A DNA stretch of 64,000 nt, from positions 1,915,590 to 1,979,589 of the forward strand of contig OY744471.1 in the NCBI GenBank assembly GCA_963556145.1, in the 5' to 3' direction. Position 1 is the first letter of the stretch. The number at the start of each line of letters is the position of its first letter. The translations under genes were made by a program, and so were the position numbers. The notes under the pieces were generated by a model. That model had not been told where the DNA came from, did no database searches, and saw nothing but the letters and a program-made list of their open reading frames with translations. The DNA is from Hygrocybe punicea. Its lineage: Eukaryota; Basidiomycota; Agaricomycetes; Agaricales; Hygrophoraceae. Shown in pieces: positions 63,085-64,000 of this stretch.

Positions 63085-64000
63085 TAGGGGGATGAGGAGG
63101 AGGGAGCCTGAGAGGGGGCGAGGATGAGGATGAGGAGGGGGAGAGGGAGGGGGAAGGGGGAAGGTGGGATGGAGGGGGGGATGTCGATGGGGAGGAGGAG
63201 GGGGATGAGGATGAGGAGGAGGAGGAGGGGGGGGAGGGGATGAGGAGGGGGAGAGGGAGGGAGAAGGGGGAGGGGGAGGAAGGTGAGGATGAGGAGGGGG
63301 AGAGGGAGGGGGGATGTGGAGGGGAAAAGGAGGGGGGATGTGGAAGGGGAGAGGAGGAAGAGGAGAGGGAGGGGGGAGGGAGAAGGTGGGATGGAGGGGG
63401 GGATGTGGATGGGGAGGAGGAGAGGGAGGGAGATGGGGGAGATGGGATGGAGGGGGATGTGGAGGGGGAGGAGGAGGAGGAGGAGAGGCAGGAGGAGGAG
63501 GAGGAGAGGGAGGAGCAGGAGCAGGAGAGGGAGGAGCAGGAGGAGGAGAGGGAGGAGCAGGAGGAGAGGGAGGAGCAGGAGGAGGAGAGGGAGGGGGATG
63601 AGGAGGAGGGGGAGTGGGAGGGGAGAGGATGGGGGATGAGAAGGAGGAGGAGGAGGGGGAGGGGGAAGGGGGAGGGGGAGGGGTAGGGAGGAGGAGGATG
63701 AGAAGGAGGAGGAGGAGAGGGAGGAGGAATTGGAGGGGTAGGGGTAGGGGGGAGGGGGGTGAGGAGGGGAAAGGGGGAGGGAGAAGGTGGGATGGAGGGG
63801 GGGATGGGGATGGGGAGGAGGAGGAGGAGAGGGAGGGGGATGGGGGAGATGGGATGGAGGGGGATGTGGAGGAGGAGGAGGAGGAGGAGGAGGGGAGGGA
63901 GGGGGATGAGGATGAGGATGAGGATGAAGAGGGGAACAGGGAGAGGAATGCGGATGAGGAGGGGAGAGGGAGAGGGATGCAGATGCAGAGGGGAGAGGGA
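63085..64000 (+). repeat. G-rich polypurine minisatellite reaching the window end
   Basis: More than 900 bp that is almost entirely G and A on the plus strand with rare T/C. It is built from GAGGAGGGG, GGGAGAGGGA and GGATGAGGATGAGG units, with a longer unit (GGGATGGAGGGGGGATGT...) recurring near 63170, 63390 and 63790. All long frames here are low-complexity artefacts. Confidence 0.85.

Noticed and set aside
63240..63686. Glu/Gly/Arg-rich open frames
   Set aside because: Any frame of a polypurine tract is open; not a gene.

Overview
The window is nuclear DNA of a mushroom-forming basidiomycete (Agaricomycetes). The evidence is many short GT-AG introns (about 45-75 nt), fungal cell-wall and signalling genes (KRE6/SKN1-type, YPK1-type), a basidiomycete-style F-box protein, and transposon families typical of this group (Ty3 retrotransposons, a Crypton with a GCR1-like tail, a Plavaka/CACTA-like transposase, hAT and Tc1/mariner elements, a Ginger-like integrase gene). 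No rRNA, tRNA, CRISPR array or origin was recognised. Species cannot be given from the sequence.

Layout. 1-14.9 kb is transposon-rich: a non-autonomous hAT-like element (579-1823, 8-bp target duplication), a decayed Ty3 retrotransposon (about 2321-10404) and a ~3 kb fold-back hAT-like element (11934-14927) carrying a nested TA-flanked MITE (14170-14845). 14.97-35.7 kb is a compact host-gene island: Mss4/Dss4-like (+), F-box protein (-), small four-helix membrane protein (+), YPK1-like AGC kinase (-), a double-core Cid1/TUT-type nucleotidyltransferase (-), V-ATPase subunit E (-), an Rdx/selenoprotein-W-like protein with an 8-nt microexon (-), a KRE6/SKN1-like glucan-synthesis protein (-) and a family-2 membrane glycosyltransferase (+). 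The last two are divergent with only 129 bp between start codons. 36.6-39.7 kb is a Crypton-type tyrosine recombinase.

From 41 to 57.4 kb one host-type gene remnant is split by three unrelated transposons inserted within about 230 bp of target: a second fold-back hAT-like element (41678-44359, with a 100-N gap at its apex), a two-gene Tc1/mariner-like transposon (44524-47463, TA duplication, DD34E transposase plus a convergent AT-hook/SAM-like gene) and a 9.7-kb Ty3 retrotransposon (47538-57241, two 838-bp LTRs). Beyond them lie a broken Plavaka-like transposase (to 60402), an AT-rich 327-bp hairpin, a broken Ginger-like integrase gene (61.3-62.9 kb) and a polypurine minisatellite to the end of the window.

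Most notable: the Ty3 element carries, between pol and its 3' LTR, an intron-containing gene on the opposite strand encoding a coiled-coil protein with a cysteine cluster. The old copy at 2.3-10 kb has the same arrangement, with two such genes. The young copy also has a second copy of its hairpin plus polypurine tract inside pol, which may be a central priming site. Most in-frame stops in the broken transposases could arise by a single C-to-T change, mostly CGA to TGA, suggesting a genome-wide deamination or RIP-like process.
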